Origin: Elusimicrobiota bacterium
Lineage (GTDB): Bacteria; Elusimicrobiota; Elusimicrobia; FEN-1173
Assembly: GCA_016207625.1 (NCBI GenBank)
Contig: JACQPF010000094.1
Span: 1-9,131 of the forward strand
Reading direction: 5' to 3'
DNA: 9,131 bases
The notes beneath the pieces were generated by a model. It made no database searches and was not told the DNA's origin. It saw nothing but the letters and a program-made list of their open reading frames with translations. The translations under genes and the position numbers were made by a program. Below, piece after piece: positions 1 through 6,923 of this stretch; position 1 is the stretch's first letter; every line of letters starts with the position of its first letter.

Positions 1-157
1 AAGCAAAAACAAGCTCATTGCGGCGCCTCAGGGATCGGGGTCCTGACTGCCGATCGTCCAAACGGCGGCTTCATGCGCGTTCCCATTATTGAGCCTCGCA
101 CAATTGGTTCGCTTCGCCTTTCTTCATCATTTCAGGCCTCCGGCAAGACCAGGGAGA

Positions 158-192
158 TTATACTTGTTTCAACGGACCGATTGTTTTAAACT
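158..192 (+). promoter_or_regulatory. AT-rich promoter candidate
   Basis: This short AT-rich island lies about 55-90 bases before the start of the glycosyltransferase-methyltransferase gene in otherwise GC-rich DNA. It contains TATACT at 159-164, a 5/6 match to a sigma-70 -10 box, but no good -35 box 16-18 bases upstream. A second weak pairing is TTGTTT at 164-169 with TTTAAA at 185-190, with a short 15-base spacer. The call rests on composition and position only. Confidence 0.2.
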
Positions 193-236
193 CAAAGCGG
201 CGGGCTTTGATCGGCCCCCGAAAGAACCTGCGAATC

Positions 237-241
237 GAGGA
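237..241 (+). promoter_or_regulatory. Ribosome binding site GAGGA for the gene at 246
   Basis: GAGGA ends four bases before the ATG at 246. This supports that ATG over the in-frame TTG at 207, which would add 13 residues (starting MIGPRKN) that are not part of the glycosyltransferase fold. The spacing is slightly short but workable. Confidence 0.5.
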
Positions 242-245
242 CCCC

Positions 246-1649
246 ATGAAAGTTTCCGTGGTCATTCCGGTCTACAACGAAAGCTGGACCATCCGTGAAG
301 TCATCCGCCGCGTGATGGCCATGTCCGGCTGCATTCACGAATTGCTGATCGTGGACGACGGGTCGACCGACGGCACCCAGGAGCTGATTTCGAAAGCGAC
401 GGCGCAGTACGCGGGAGGCTCCGTCCGGATCCGGACGATCTTCAAGACCCGGAACGAGGGAAAAGGCGCCGCGCTGCGCGACGGGTTCAAAGAAGCCGAA
501 GGCGACATCATCATCGTGCAGGACGCCGACCTGGAATACGACCCTCAAGACTACCCCCGGCTGGTGGAGCCCATACTCAAAGGACGGGCGGACGTCGTCT
601 ACGGATCCCGCTTCCTCGGGGCCGAACGGAACGTGATCATGTTTTGGCACATGGTGGCCAACAGGATACTCACTTTGCTGTGCAACATGTGCACGAACCT
701 CAACTTGACGGACGTCTGGACCGGATACAAGGTCTTCCGCTCGAAAGTGATCCGGAAGATCCCCATTGAGTCCCGGGGCTTTAATTTCGAGCCAGAAATC
801 ACCATCAAACTGGCCAAATTGGGATGCCGGATCTATGAAGTTCCCATCCGTTTCCTGGCCCGGACCTACGCGGAGGGAAAAAAAATCGGCTTCAAAGACG
901 TCTTCATCGCCCTCGGAACGATGGCGCGAACGGTCGTGACCGGCCAGCTCGGCGAAATGGCCACGGGAGAAAGGACCTTGCGCATGCTGTCCGCAGCCCG
1001 CCGGTATAACCAGTTCATCTACGAACAATACCGCCCCTTTTTGGGACGGGAGGTCGTCGAGATCGGCGCCGGGCTTGGCAACATCTCCTACTTCCTTCTG
1101 GACCGGGAACGCGTGGTCCTCACCGAAACCGACCCGGATTTCCTGGAGCTCCTCCGCCGCCGATTTGACGGCTGGAAATATGTTGAGGTCGCCCCCTTGG
1201 ACATCGTCCACCCGGGCGCCGCATTCCAGTCGGCCGGGTTCGACACCGCCATTTGTTTCAACGTCATCGAGCACATCGAAGACGATCAGAAGGCCGTCGA
1301 CCATATCGCTCGGCTGCTCAAGCCGGGAGGACAGGCCATCATCGTCGTCCCCGCCCACCGCTGGCTGTTCGGCTCCTTGGATAGGTGCGTGGGGCATTAC
1401 CGGCGCTACACGCGCTCGACGTTCAACCCGTTGCTCGCGCGCGCGGGCCTGGACGTCGCTCAATCAAAATATTTGAATCCCCTGGCGGTGCCGGGATGGT
1501 TCGTGAACGGCCGGATCCTGCGCCGCAAGATCATCCCGGACTTCCAGCTCGCCCTGTTCGACCGGTTAACGTTCCTAATCCGGCTCTGCAACCTCTTCCA
1601 TTGGCCCTTCGGGCTTTCCCTTTTCACCGTCGCCCGCAAACCGAAATAA
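246..1649 (+). CDS. Bifunctional family 2 glycosyltransferase / class I SAM methyltransferase
   Basis: This 467-residue protein has two domains. Residues 1 to about 235 form a GT-A family 2 glycosyltransferase of the dolichyl-phosphate mannose/glucose synthase type. It shows VIPVYNE (6-12), VDDGSTDGT (36-44), the nucleotide/metal-binding DADLEYDP (93-100), GSRF (120-123), TDVWTGYKVF (155-164) and FEPEI (181-185). Such enzymes move a sugar from a nucleotide donor, often to a polyprenyl phosphate, at the inner face of the membrane. Residues from about 255 onward form a Rossmann methyltransferase with motif I VVEIGAGLGNIS (270-281), the acidic ETDPDF (294-299), FDTAICFNVIEHIEDD (332-347) and LLKPGGQ (357-363). 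The C-terminal tail, PFGLSLFTVARK, is typical of methyltransferases fused this way. No transmembrane helices follow the glycosyltransferase domain, unlike GtrB-type enzymes. ATG 246 is preferred over TTG 207 because the protein then begins directly with MKVSVVIPVYNE after a GAGGA site. The gene converges on the minus-strand operon. Domain calls are firm; the sugar, acceptor and methyl target are unknown. Confidence 0.9.
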   Translation: MKVSVVIPVYNESWTIREVIRRVMAMSGCIHELLIVDDGSTDGTQELISKATAQYAGGSVRIRTIFKTRNEGKGAALRDGFKEAEGDIIIVQDADLEYDPQDYPRLVEPILKGRADVVYGSRFLGAERNVIMFWHMVANRILTLLCNMCTNLNLTDVWTGYKVFRSKVIRKIPIESRGFNFEPEITIKLAKLGCRIYEVPIRFLARTYAEGKKIGFKDVFIALGTMARTVVTGQLGEMATGERTLRMLSAARRYNQFIYEQYRPFLGREVVEIGAGLGNISYFLLDRERVVLTETDPDFLELLRRRFDGWKYVEVAPLDIVHPGAAFQSAGFDTAICFNVIEHIEDDQKAVDHIARLLKPGGQAIIVVPAHRWLFGSLDRCVGHYRRYTRSTFNPLLARAGLDVAQSKYLNPLAVPGWFVNGRILRRKIIPDFQLALFDRLTFLIRLCNLFHWPFGLSLFTVARKPK

Positions 1650-1650
1650 A

Positions 1651-3216
1651 CTAGCCCTGAGACGGCCGGGCGGACGCCAGCGGGATGAGGCGCTGCGCCG
1701 GCGGAAGCTCGGATTCCCGCAAGCGCGTCGTGAGCCAAAGCGGGTCTTTTTCCTGCAAAACATAATCGAAGTAATCGGCTTTTTTCAAATCGATCCAATC
1801 CCTCCGCACTTCAATGCGGCTGCCCAGCTTATGCCGGAACATGATGTAAAGGAAGGTCGAAACGGCGTCCTTGAAGTGCTTCAAGTTCGAGATGCGGCGC
1901 AGGCGGCGCAGGACGGCTTTGGGCCGGCCGTAGAACCTCTTGTGGGCGTATTGATAAAACCGGAGGACCTCGTCCTCCGTCACGGTCGGAAGCCTGAGGA
2001 GCATTCCGGAGAGCTCATAGTCCTGCCACTCCTCGGTCTTCAAGCATCCTGTTTCCTTCGCCCATTTGAAAAGCTGCGTCCCCGGATAGGCCGTCGAGAT
2101 ATTGAAGAGCGCCAGGTCCGGGTCCAGCTTCAGGCAAAAATCCAGCGTGTTCCGCATGGTCTGGGCGGTCTCTCCCACGTTGCCGAATATGAATGTGGCC
2201 CGCGACTCAATCCCCGCGTCCCGGGCGATCTGAACGGCCCGGATGGTCTTCTCCTTGTCGATGTCTTTTCGGATGTTCTTAAGGATTTCTCCGTCGCCGG
2301 CCTCCACGCCGAACATCACTTGATGGCACCCGGCTTTCTTCAAGGCCTTGGCGGTCCCCTCATTGAAAAAGTCGGTCCGCGCGAAACAGGTCCAGGTGAC
2401 GTTCACGTCTTTGCTCGCCATGAGCTCGCAGAACTTCATCATCTCCCGGCGCATGACCGTGAACGTATCGTCGTAAAACTGGATCTCCCGGATCCCGTAT
2501 TTTTTCTTGAGCTGGAGGATCTCCTCGACGACCAGCTCCGCGGACCGGCAGCGCAGCCGCGTCAGGGCCGAGTTGCAGAACGTGCAGGTTCCCGGGCACC
2601 CCCGCGTCATTAACATGTTGATGGCCGGCAGGCGCTTGTAGGCCCCCACGGACGGATAGTACTTGTGCATGGGCACGAGGTGATAGGCGCTGAAGGGCAG
2701 GGCGTCCAGGTTCGTGATCAGGGGAGCCGGAGGGTTGTGGACGACGGAGTCGCCTTGACGATAGGAGATCCCCCGGATGTCTTGCCGGGGATGTCCTTGA
2801 ACGATGTTCCAAAACGTCTCCTCTCCGTCCCCCCGGACCACCACGTCGACGCAGGCGTTGCTGAGGGTCTCCGCCGGCAGCGCCTCCGCATGCACGCCGC
2901 CCATCACCACCGGGACGTCGCCGAGCGTCTCTTTCACCAGCCGCGCCATCTTGTGGGCGGGCGAGGACGTCACCGTCATCGCCGTAATCCCCACCCATTT
3001 CGGGCGGATCTCCCGAAGCGACAGTTTGAACTGCTCCGCCGTCAACTTTTCAACGTGCGTATCCAAAACGCGGACCCGCGCGCCGTTCTTCTCCAAAACG
3101 GCCGCGATCGAAAGGAGCGACAAGGGCGGCATGGCGGCGCGGATGCCGTGCCAAATATTGTCGTCCTTGGAGGTCCAAGGGGGGTTGATCAATAAAACAT
3201 CACATCCGGTTGACAT
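1651..3216 (-). CDS. B12-binding-domain radical SAM protein
   Basis: This 521-residue protein starts with a cobalamin-binding-type Rossmann domain (about residues 1-145): VLLINPPW at 7-14, MPPLSLLSIAAVLE at 29-42, and MGGVHAEALPAE at 105-116, followed by the RGDGEE turn at 128-133. The radical SAM TIM barrel follows, with the 4Fe-4S motif C207-x3-C211-x2-C214 in RGCPGTCTFC, the QFYDD strand at 246-250, and FGVEAGD at 302-308. A basic C-terminal extension (about 420-521) is also common in this superfamily. The classic cobalamin motif DxHxxG is not intact: D52 and H54 are present but the glycine is not. The family includes methyltransferases and ring- or bond-forming enzymes of lipids, pigments and natural products. 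The ATG at 3216 has GGAG seven bases upstream and overlaps the preceding glycosyltransferase gene by 17 bp, so it is probably the last gene of the operon. The family call is firm. Modification of the glycan, its lipid carrier or another envelope lipid is inference from context. Confidence 0.88.
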   Translation of the reverse strand: MSTGCDVLLINPPWTSKDDNIWHGIRAAMPPLSLLSIAAVLEKNGARVRVLDTHVEKLTAEQFKLSLREIRPKWVGITAMTVTSSPAHKMARLVKETLGDVPVVMGGVHAEALPAETLSNACVDVVVRGDGEETFWNIVQGHPRQDIRGISYRQGDSVVHNPPAPLITNLDALPFSAYHLVPMHKYYPSVGAYKRLPAINMLMTRGCPGTCTFCNSALTRLRCRSAELVVEEILQLKKKYGIREIQFYDDTFTVMRREMMKFCELMASKDVNVTWTCFARTDFFNEGTAKALKKAGCHQVMFGVEAGDGEILKNIRKDIDKEKTIRAVQIARDAGIESRATFIFGNVGETAQTMRNTLDFCLKLDPDLALFNISTAYPGTQLFKWAKETGCLKTEEWQDYELSGMLLRLPTVTEDEVLRFYQYAHKRFYGRPKAVLRRLRRISNLKHFKDAVSTFLYIMFRHKLGSRIEVRRDWIDLKKADYFDYVLQEKDPLWLTTRLRESELPPAQRLIPLASARPSQG

Positions 3217-4372
3217 GGTTCCGCTCCAGTTCAGAATAAATTTCTTCCATCCGTCGTCCGTAGGCGGTGATGTCGCACATCCGCCTCACCCGCTCGGCCC
3301 CGGCCCGGCCAAAGGCCTCCCGGCGAGCCCGGTCGTTCACCAGTTCCGCGATCTTCGCCGCCAGCGCAGCGGGGTCGCGGGGGGGGACGAGATGGCCTGT
3401 CGCGTTTTGCCGCACATAAAACTCCGACGTCCCCGTCGCCACAACCGGTTTGCCGAACGCCATGGATTCAATGATGTCGCGGCCCCAGGGATCTCCGCTC
3501 GGCGAAGGGCGTACAACCACGTCCATGGCTTTGAGCGCTTCAAAGATCTCATAGGTATAGGGCAGAATGAGCAAGCGCTCCTGCAGCTCGTTGTCCTCGA
3601 TGAACCGGCGGACCTCGCCGTGATAATCCCCAGCGGAGTCGACCCCCATCATCACGAACCGGAAAGGCTGACGGCAAGCTCCCTCCTTCAAAAGGATCTT
3701 CAAGGCCTGGAGGAAATCGAGGTGCCCCTTGGACGGATGGAACTTCCCCATCATCGCCACCAGCACGCAGTCTTCCGGGATCCGGCGCTCCCGCCGCCAG
3801 CCGGTTTCCATGGAATCGATGGAACTGAAATCAAAAGGGTTGGGCATCACGGCCAGGCCGGGATGTCCCTCGAACGGCGCCGCCTCGTTGTCGCTGATCG
3901 TCACGATGGCGTCGGAATACTTCCGGATGGTGCCGATGACGTCGCGCCGGATGAAACCGTTTCCGGGAACGCTCAACAGCTCGCGAACGTGAGTCACGAT
4001 CTTGACGCGGCAGATCCGCTTCACCCAAAAGTAGAGGTGCGGGAACACCGTGGTGTTCACGTGGAGGATGTCGATCTTCCTCCGCGACAATTCCCGGGCG
4101 AAAGAGACGCAGGGGAAACCCCTCCGGAGCAGGTATTGCGGGAACGTGGACTGGGACGCTTGGTTGTAATGGATCTGCGGAAGGCGGACGAGGTCGACGG
4201 AACGGCAGAATTTCAAGAAGTCCTTTTTCATTTCCTCCGACCGGCAGCGGGTGACGAACACGTGTTTTTCAAACGGAGCGTCCCGGAGGGACTTCAACAG
4301 CAGGAACAGGCTGGCCGTCGCGCCGCCGAAGTAGAGGCCGTGGCCCAGGTAGGCCACATTTTTCGCGTTCAT
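3200..4372 (-). CDS. Family 4 (GT-B) glycosyltransferase
   Basis: This 390-residue GT-B glycosyltransferase is predicted to add a sugar to the growing lipid-linked polysaccharide repeat unit on the cytoplasmic face. The N-terminal acceptor-side domain has the GGATAS turn (16-21) of this superfamily, LHVNTT (103-108) and THVRE (127-131). The C-terminal donor domain has PNPFD (177-181), MMGKFHPSKGHLDF (207-220), and the signature around RPSPSGDPWGRDIIESMAFG (288-307) followed by KPVVAT. In the E-x7-E donor motif the first Glu is Asp (D294) while the second is kept (E302), a known variant. The start ATG at 4372 overlaps the stop of the upstream HisF paralog (ATGA), which points to translational coupling. 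Its place right after the amidino-sugar genes resembles wbpH/wbpJ in the P. aeruginosa O5 cluster, but that comparison is from memory and does not fix the donor. Family is certain; sugar specificity is unknown. Confidence 0.9.
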   Translation of the reverse strand: MNAKNVAYLGHGLYFGGATASLFLLLKSLRDAPFEKHVFVTRCRSEEMKKDFLKFCRSVDLVRLPQIHYNQASQSTFPQYLLRRGFPCVSFARELSRRKIDILHVNTTVFPHLYFWVKRICRVKIVTHVRELLSVPGNGFIRRDVIGTIRKYSDAIVTISDNEAAPFEGHPGLAVMPNPFDFSSIDSMETGWRRERRIPEDCVLVAMMGKFHPSKGHLDFLQALKILLKEGACRQPFRFVMMGVDSAGDYHGEVRRFIEDNELQERLLILPYTYEIFEALKAMDVVVRPSPSGDPWGRDIIESMAFGKPVVATGTSEFYVRQNATGHLVPPRDPAALAAKIAELVNDRARREAFGRAGAERVRRMCDITAYGRRMEEIYSELERNHVNRM

Positions 4373-5172
4373 GCCCGCCCCGCTTGGCCGGGCTCTTGAT
4401 CGCCGCCGCCGGACGCCAGCGTCTTTTTCAACTCCGATTTGTCCGGATACGTGATCAACACGGCCCTGTGCCGGCCGTGGAAGACGAAAAAGCTCCCGGC
4501 GGCGACGGCGGAGGCGCCGCCGAACCGGACCGCGTCGCGGAAATCCTCCAGGCGCCCGGCCCCTCCCATGGCGATGACCGGGATGCGCACGGCCTGGCAG
4601 ACCGCCCGCACCAAGTCCAGATCATAACCCGACATCGTGCCGTCCCGGTCGACGGAATTGAGCGCGATTTCTCCCGCGCCCAAACGCTCCAATCGCACCG
4701 CAAAATCGCGCGGGGAAAGGGAGGTCGGCCTCCCGCGGACGTGATCGTAAACGCGGCCCTGGCCCCAGAAATTCTTTTTGACGTCGATCGACGCGACGAT
4801 GCTTTGGGATCCGCAGGCTGAGGACGCCTGTTGGATGAACTCGGGCCGCTCCAAAGCGCAGGCGTTGATGATCACCTTCTCGAAGCCGATGGAGAACAGG
4901 CGTCGCGCATCCTCCAAGCTGCGGACCCCTCCTCCATAGCCCATGGGCATGAAGGCTTCGCGGGAGATCTTCGACAAAAGCGGGAAATCGGGCCCGGCGC
5001 CCCGCCGGCTGGCCTCGATGTCCAAGAGCACCAGCTCATCCACTTCTTTATCGTTGAAGATCCTCACCGCGTTGATGGGGTCTCCCACGTAGGTGGGGTT
5101 CTTGAACCGGACCGTTTTCACCAATCCTCCGTTGCTCAATAAAAGACAGGGTAAAACACGCGTTTCCAGCAT
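4369..5172 (-). CDS. hisF2: HisF-like acetamidino-sugar modification protein (HisF2/AglZ type)
   Basis: This is a 267-residue (beta/alpha)8 barrel closely resembling imidazole glycerol phosphate synthase subunit HisF. It shows the start MLETRVLPCLLLSNGG, DELVLLDIEAS (45-55), YGGGVRS (79-85), GSQSIVASID (121-130), NSVDRDGTMSGYD (172-184) and AMGGAG (201-206). True HisF has a catalytic Asp at position 11 (CLDV); here it is Leu (CLLL), while Asp130 is kept. That change and the FKNPTYVGDPIN stretch (23-34) are typical of the paralogs that work with WbpG-type amidotransferases. Those paralogs help channel ammonia from the HisH glutaminase to convert a sugar acetamido group into acetamidino. I chose ATG 5172, two bases after the hisH2 stop, because it matches the family N-terminus; an in-frame TTG at 5178 would instead give a 4-bp overlap and two more residues. 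The gene lies between hisH2 and the GT4 gene. The role is inferred from family and context; a histidine-synthesis role is unlikely. Confidence 0.87.
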   Translation of the reverse strand: MLETRVLPCLLLSNGGLVKTVRFKNPTYVGDPINAVRIFNDKEVDELVLLDIEASRRGAGPDFPLLSKISREAFMPMGYGGGVRSLEDARRLFSIGFEKVIINACALERPEFIQQASSACGSQSIVASIDVKKNFWGQGRVYDHVRGRPTSLSPRDFAVRLERLGAGEIALNSVDRDGTMSGYDLDLVRAVCQAVRIPVIAMGGAGRLEDFRDAVRFGGASAVAAGSFFVFHGRHRAVLITYPDKSELKKTLASGGGDQEPGQAGRA

Positions 5173-5174
5173 CG

Positions 5175-5792
5175 TCAAAGCCCCACGAAATTCTCGATGA
5201 CCTTCAGGCCGAACTTATGGCTTTTTTCCGGGTGGAACTGGGTGGCGAAGAGGCGGCCTTTCTGAAGGGACGACACGAAATCGATGCCGTATCGGGTCGT
5301 ACTCAGCACATCGGCCCGGTCTTCGCAGACCACATGATAAGAATGCACGAAATAGAAACCCGGGTCTTCGAACATGTCCCGGTAGAGCGGGGACGGCCGG
5401 GCGATCTCGATCCGGTTCCAGCCCATGTGCGGGACCCGCAAGGAAGCGTTTTCCCCCTCGAACCTGAACCGCACCGTCTTCGCATTGATCCACCCCAGTC
5501 CGGGCAGTGAGCCTTCTTCGCTGCTCTTCGTGAACAACTGCATGCCGAGGCAGATCCCCAGGATCGGGGTTTCCTCTTCAATGACTTTACGGCGCAGGAC
5601 ATCCACCAACCCCATGGCCCGTAAATTCTGAATGCCGTTGTCGAAAGCGCCGACGCCCGGCAAGATGAGCTTTTCCGCCTTTTCGATCTCGCCGGGGGTT
5701 GAAGCGGACACGGCCTGGCCGCCCGCCTTGCGCACCATGTTGACGATGGAGCCGATGTTCCCCATGCCGTAGTCGACGACGATCACGCTCAT
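5175..5792 (-). CDS. hisH2: HisH-type glutamine amidotransferase subunit of the acetamidino-sugar system
   Basis: This 205-residue class I glutaminase has the usual HisH length. The catalytic triad is complete: the nucleophile C81 in GICLGMQ (79-85), and H187 and E189 in QFHPEKS (185-191). Other family marks are VDYGMGN at the N-terminus (6-12), LPGVGAF (44-50), PHMGWN (121-126) and FYFVHSY (146-152). It hydrolyses glutamine to release ammonia, which passes through a HisF-like barrel to the acceptor enzyme. Its ATG overlaps the stop of the upstream amidotransferase gene by four bases (ATGA), and the HisF paralog follows at once, so all three are probably made in matched amounts. By sequence alone it could serve histidine synthesis. 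The WbpG-type neighbour, the HisF lacking Asp11, and the absence of any other his gene point to the acetamidino-sugar role. Confidence 0.88.
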   Translation of the reverse strand: MSVIVVDYGMGNIGSIVNMVRKAGGQAVSASTPGEIEKAEKLILPGVGAFDNGIQNLRAMGLVDVLRRKVIEEETPILGICLGMQLFTKSSEEGSLPGLGWINAKTVRFRFEGENASLRVPHMGWNRIEIARPSPLYRDMFEDPGFYFVHSYHVVCEDRADVLSTTRYGIDFVSSLQKGRLFATQFHPEKSHKFGLKVIENFVGL

Positions 5793-6922
5793 CCTCGTGC
5801 CAGGCCCTTCACCACGCCGTAGGCTTTCCTCAAAAATTGGAAATACCAGGACCGCTCATACGACGGATAGTCCCCGAACCGCTTGGGAGGAGCCTGCATG
5901 ATCTCCTTATAAATTTGCTCCGAAATCCCGAGTTTTCCGATGAAATACTCCGTGTGCTCTTTTAACAGCGCAGGTTCGTAAAGCGGTTTCTGCAGTTCTT
6001 CCAGCGCCCGCTCGCGCGTGATCTGCCCGGAGACGATCAGGCTGGACAAATGGGCTTTCCGCTTGTCGAAACCGAACTTCGCCGGCAGGATGTGGGCCTG
6101 ATAAAAGCGGGTGTAGAGCGACTCGTGGTGCTTGCCGCCGTAGTCTCTCCACCCCAGCTCCTCCCCCAGGACCCGCATCGCATCCCGCTTCACATAATCG
6201 CAGTAATCCAGGATGCTGATCCATTGGATTCCGATGACCCTCCGGTAGAAGATTTCCTGAAGGAGCGTCATGTGGGGGAAGGTTTTCAGCTTCGCGCGGC
6301 CGAACAACCCATGGACGCTCCTAATATACTTCCAGTCCGCATGCCCATGGGACCACCGCCTCGGCAAAATGGATTCGGTGCTCAGGTTCGTTCCGCCCAA
6401 GATGTACCGCACGCCCCACTTGGCGGCCGTCCGGTAGAGGATGGAAATGATCGCGTGGTCGCTGGGGATTTCACTGTCGGGCGTGGACGCCTTCAAGAAC
6501 GAAAGCTGCAGGTCCTTGAACTCGTTCCAGTCGATGACGAAGGTGGAGAGGTCGATGTCCAATTTCTTCAAGAAGCTCTCCACGTTCATCACGGCCAGTT
6601 CGGAATCCCAGCCGTTGTCCAAGTGGACCGCCAGCGGCCTGAGCCCTGCTTTTTTGACGACATAGGCGGCGTAGGAGCTGTCCACGCCCCCGCTGACCCC
6701 GATGACGCAGTCGTAGCGTTTGCGTTTGCCGTCCCTCCGGATCGCCTCCGCCAGGGAGGCGAACCGGAGCGCCTTTTCCGCCGCCGGCAAACAATAAGGG
6801 TCCGCCGTTTTCAACATGCGCTCGGCGTTCCGGCAATGGCTGCAGCTCCCTTGATCGTCGAACTCAATTTCGGGGTCGGTGGTGTCCATCACGCACGTTG
6901 AGCAAACTCTGAGTACCGTCAT
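5789..6922 (-). CDS. wbpG: N-acetyl sugar amidotransferase (WbpG/PseA family)
   Basis: This 377-residue protein has the usual family length. It is an ATP-pyrophosphatase-type enzyme predicted to activate a sugar acetamido carbonyl with ATP and replace its oxygen with ammonia, giving an acetamidino group. Four cysteines that can bind zinc lie near the N-terminus: C7 and C10 (CSTC) and C27 and C30 (CSHC). The PP-loop SGGVDSS (77-83) binds the ATP phosphates, and AVHLDNGWDSE (98-108) and ILGGTNLSTES (174-184) match the family. Ammonia would come from the HisH2/HisF2 pair encoded directly downstream with a 4-bp overlap. One base separates it from the upstream flippase stop, and no strong Shine-Dalgarno site precedes the ATG at 6922, which suggests coupled translation. 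In P. aeruginosa and Campylobacter, homologs act on 2,3-diamino-mannuronic and pseudaminic acids respectively. The aminotransferase in this operon favours the uronic acid type here. Confidence in the family is high; the exact sugar is inferred. Confidence 0.9.
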   Translation of the reverse strand: MTVLRVCSTCVMDTTDPEIEFDDQGSCSHCRNAERMLKTADPYCLPAAEKALRFASLAEAIRRDGKRKRYDCVIGVSGGVDSSYAAYVVKKAGLRPLAVHLDNGWDSELAVMNVESFLKKLDIDLSTFVIDWNEFKDLQLSFLKASTPDSEIPSDHAIISILYRTAAKWGVRYILGGTNLSTESILPRRWSHGHADWKYIRSVHGLFGRAKLKTFPHMTLLQEIFYRRVIGIQWISILDYCDYVKRDAMRVLGEELGWRDYGGKHHESLYTRFYQAHILPAKFGFDKRKAHLSSLIVSGQITRERALEELQKPLYEPALLKEHTEYFIGKLGISEQIYKEIMQAPPKRFGDYPSYERSWYFQFLRKAYGVVKGLARG

Positions 6923-6923
6923 G

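Larger units (their letters stand above)
1..245. other. Upstream non-coding region, no convincing gene
   Basis: I see no supported gene here. On the + strand one frame is open from the window edge to a TAA at 187-189, and another ends at a TGA at 44-46 (last residues LIAAPQGSGS). Either could be the tail of a gene that starts to the left, but neither shows a recognisable motif. The longer frame also lacks the GC-rich third-position bias of the neighbouring genes. Minus-strand starts at 72-74 and 125-130 run into stops within about 20 codons, so there is no divergent gene. A 6-bp inverted repeat (GATCGG at 33-38, CCGATC at 50-55) has an 11-base loop and no T-run after it, so it is weak as a terminator. 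Most of this stretch probably holds the control region for the gene starting at 246. Confidence 0.4.

Noticed and set aside
33..55. Inverted repeat GATCGG / CCGATC as a terminator for a gene to the left
   Set aside because: The stem is only 6 bp with an 11-base loop and no T-run follows, so it is not distinguishable from chance.
1..189. Open + strand frame from the window edge to TAA at 187-189, possibly the end of an upstream gene
   Set aside because: Sixty-two codons without a stop is only weak evidence at this GC content. The translation has no motif and its third-position composition differs from the neighbouring genes. It cannot be excluded without the left flank.
192..1463. A 423-codon open frame on the minus strand opposite the glycosyltransferase-methyltransferase gene
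   Set aside because: It lies fully antisense to a gene with two recognisable domains and its translation shows no family motif. Long antisense open frames are expected in GC-rich coding DNA.
1831..2613. A 260-codon plus-strand open frame inside the radical SAM gene
   Set aside because: It is antisense to the 4Fe-4S motif region of a clear radical SAM protein and has no recognisable domain of its own.
2804..4399. A 531-codon open frame on the plus strand spanning the radical SAM and GT4 genes
   Set aside because: Its translation is low in motifs and crosses the boundary of two well-supported minus-strand genes, so it is a codon-bias shadow.
4369..5792. hisH/hisF pair as part of a histidine operon
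   Set aside because: No other his gene is present, the HisF copy lacks Asp11, and the genes are embedded between a WbpG-type amidotransferase and a glycosyltransferase.
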